Notes under the pieces: model-generated
Told to the model about the DNA's origin: nothing
Database searches by the model: none
What the model saw: only the letters and a program-made list of their open reading frames with translations
Translations under genes and position numbers: made by a program
Shown here: piece after piece, positions 5,749 to 6,805 of the stretch
Layout: the number at the start of each line of letters is the position of its first letter
Numbering within the stretch: position 1 is the stretch's first letter
NCBI GenBank assembly: GCA_022511285.1
Contig: JAFLRW010000099.1
Coordinates: 1-6,805, forward strand
DNA from: Duncaniella sp.
GTDB lineage: Bacteria > Bacteroidota > Bacteroidia > Bacteroidales > Muribaculaceae
DNA: 6,805 nucleotides
Reading direction: 5' to 3'

Positions 5749-6805
5749 TCACTGAGCCGGAAGCCCTTTGACGCCATATTTGTTGACCGCGCGCACCTTG
5801 AGCGAATTGCCCACACGAGGCACTGCCATCTCTGTTGTCTCGGTTACGGCTATAATGCTGTCGCCATCGTAGACAATATAGCCCGAGGCGCCATCCACCG
5901 GTTGCCAAGACAACAATCCTCCGCTGTAGGTCAGTCCGGCAGGTGCGGGCAGGGGAGTGGTCATAGAGCGCGGATCCCAGCCCTCGTCGGGGCGTATCAC
6001 GGCTTCATAGGTGTATGCGGCTGCCTCTTCAGGAGTAAGGGTGGCCTTGCTTTCCGCCTCCCAAGTCTCCCCGGTCTTGCGGTCGCGAACACTGTAGCGT
6101 GTCTTGCGGGCACTCAAGTCCAGGGGATTGCCGTAGCGATCGCGTGAGTTGTAGTCGGCAAATACAGCCGGCACGGCACCCATGTCGCCCCAGCCGGCAG
6201 GATCAATGGGGATGAGCACTAATGTGTTGAGCCAAACTGCCCTGGGCGCTTGTTTCCAGGGCCGCCCGAGCTTTGTGCGTCCGTCGCCGCTCTGAGTGTT
6301 GCCGTCGATGGTGCAATCAGAAAGCACATAGCCATATTTCACGTTCGGGCCATGGTTTGGGGCTACTATCACAGAGCCTGCACGCACATTATAGAATGTG
6401 GAGTGCTCTACAAACACGTCGCCGCCGTCATACATATAGTCAACAGCCCCTTCAATCAGGCAGTTGCGGGCATAGTTGCGGCTTGTCTCATCCGAAGGAG
6501 TGCGCCACGTGTCCTGGAACGAACGCAGCCGACAGTCGTTGAGCGCTACGCGGTCGGCATTCGAGTGCATAGCCAACGCCTGCGGGCCGGAGGTTGACTG
6601 TGTGCCCCAGTCGTTGACAAAACTAATGCTCTCGGCATAAAAATCTGGGGCCTTAATCATCACGGCCGCAGGACCTTTTTCAAAGGTGGGACTTTCGGGA
6701 TTGTTTTTTGACGATTCCCAATAGACAGTCTTGTCATAGCGGGTGAACTCCTCCGGACGGCCACCCTGATTAATGAGGTGGTGAATTATGGTGTTTTCAC
6801 GATCC
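5749..6805 (-). CDS. Pectin methylesterase (CE8), C-terminal part, with FN3-like domain; 5' end outside the window
   Basis: The reading frame stays open from the right edge to the TGA at 5749, giving 351 visible residues; the N-terminus and signal peptide are missing. Pectin methylesterases remove methyl groups from homogalacturonan so that lyases or hydrolases can act. Numbering visible residues from the edge, the family landmarks are the GPQALAM block (about 73-79), FQDTW with the acid Asp98, VDYMYDGG with the nucleophile Asp122 (usually DFIFG), and LGRPW with Arg181. This preserves the expected Asp/Asp/Arg catalytic set. The CE8 beta-helix is followed by a linker and, at about 284-351, an FN3-like domain (LLSWQPVDGASGYIVYDGD). 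A GTG at 6663 is only an internal valine: coding continues upstream with ESSKNNPESPTFEKGP. It is the first visible gene of the pectinase cluster and would supply de-esterified substrate to the two GH28 enzymes. A further enzyme domain in the missing part is possible. Confidence 0.92.
   Translation of the reverse strand, partial: DRENTIIHHLINQGGRPEEFTRYDKTVYWESSKNNPESPTFEKGPAAVMIKAPDFYAESISFVNDWGTQSTSGPQALAMHSNADRVALNDCRLRSFQDTWRTPSDETSRNYARNCLIEGAVDYMYDGGDVFVEHSTFYNVRAGSVIVAPNHGPNVKYGYVLSDCTIDGNTQSGDGRTKLGRPWKQAPRAVWLNTLVLIPIDPAGWGDMGAVPAVFADYNSRDRYGNPLDLSARKTRYSVRDRKTGETWEAESKATLTPEEAAAYTYEAVIRPDEGWDPRSMTTPLPAPAGLTYSGGLLSWQPVDGASGYIVYDGDSIIAVTETTEMAVPRVGNSLKVRAVNKYGVKGLPAQ

Noticed and set aside
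5699..5908. Upstream extension of the GH28 paralogue B frame to an ATG at 5908
   Set aside because: It would add 70 residues ahead of a clean signal peptide and overlap the end of the esterase gene in another frame. The ATG at 5698 is far more plausible.
6661..6663. GTG at 6663 as the start of the esterase
   Set aside because: The frame is open to the window edge, and the upstream residues continue esterase-like sequence, so this is an internal Val codon.

Overview
The window looks like chromosomal DNA from a gut Bacteroidales bacterium, most likely Muribaculaceae or a close relative. Three things suggest this. The promoters fit the Bacteroidetes pattern (TTG, about 20 bp, TAnnTTTG). Start codons are preceded by A/T-rich leaders rather than Shine-Dalgarno sequences. 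The large plus-strand protein ends in a YYNLQGVRV...NPSNGLYIRK-type tail, common on secreted proteins of this order. The family assignment is inferred from sequence style, not from a search.

Layout. Positions 1-239 hold no convincing gene and read as a divergent regulatory region. A leftward promoter (about 22-53) faces out of the window and is overlapped at its -33 box by a perfect 12-bp inverted repeat. A rightward promoter (161-191) serves the gene at 240. Positions 240-2627 (+) encode a 795-residue exported modular protein with no recognisable enzyme motif: an N-terminal beta-rich domain, two copies of an Ig-like plus beta-sandwich unit, and a C-terminal sorting-like tail. A strong hairpin at 2661-2696 separates it from a convergent leftward cluster.

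The leftward cluster, in transcription order, is a 5'-truncated pectin methylesterase (CE8, 6805-5749), a first GH28 polygalacturonase-type hydrolase (5698-4208) and a second GH28 enzyme (4211-2721). The two GH28 genes share a 4-bp ATGA stop/start overlap. Both GH28 proteins have signal peptides and all four GH28 signature motifs.

Together the three enzymes form a pectin (homogalacturonan or related galacturonan) module. The esterase would remove methyl groups and the two GH28 enzymes would hydrolyse galacturonic acid linkages, probably in the periplasm or at the cell surface. The plus-strand protein may be a surface carbohydrate-binding or accessory protein for the same substrate, but only proximity supports this. 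No SusC/SusD pair, regulator, RNA gene, CRISPR array or mobile element is visible. The most interesting items are the duplicated modules of the 795-residue protein, the palindrome on the divergent promoter, and the divergence between the two GH28 paralogues at a conserved motif.
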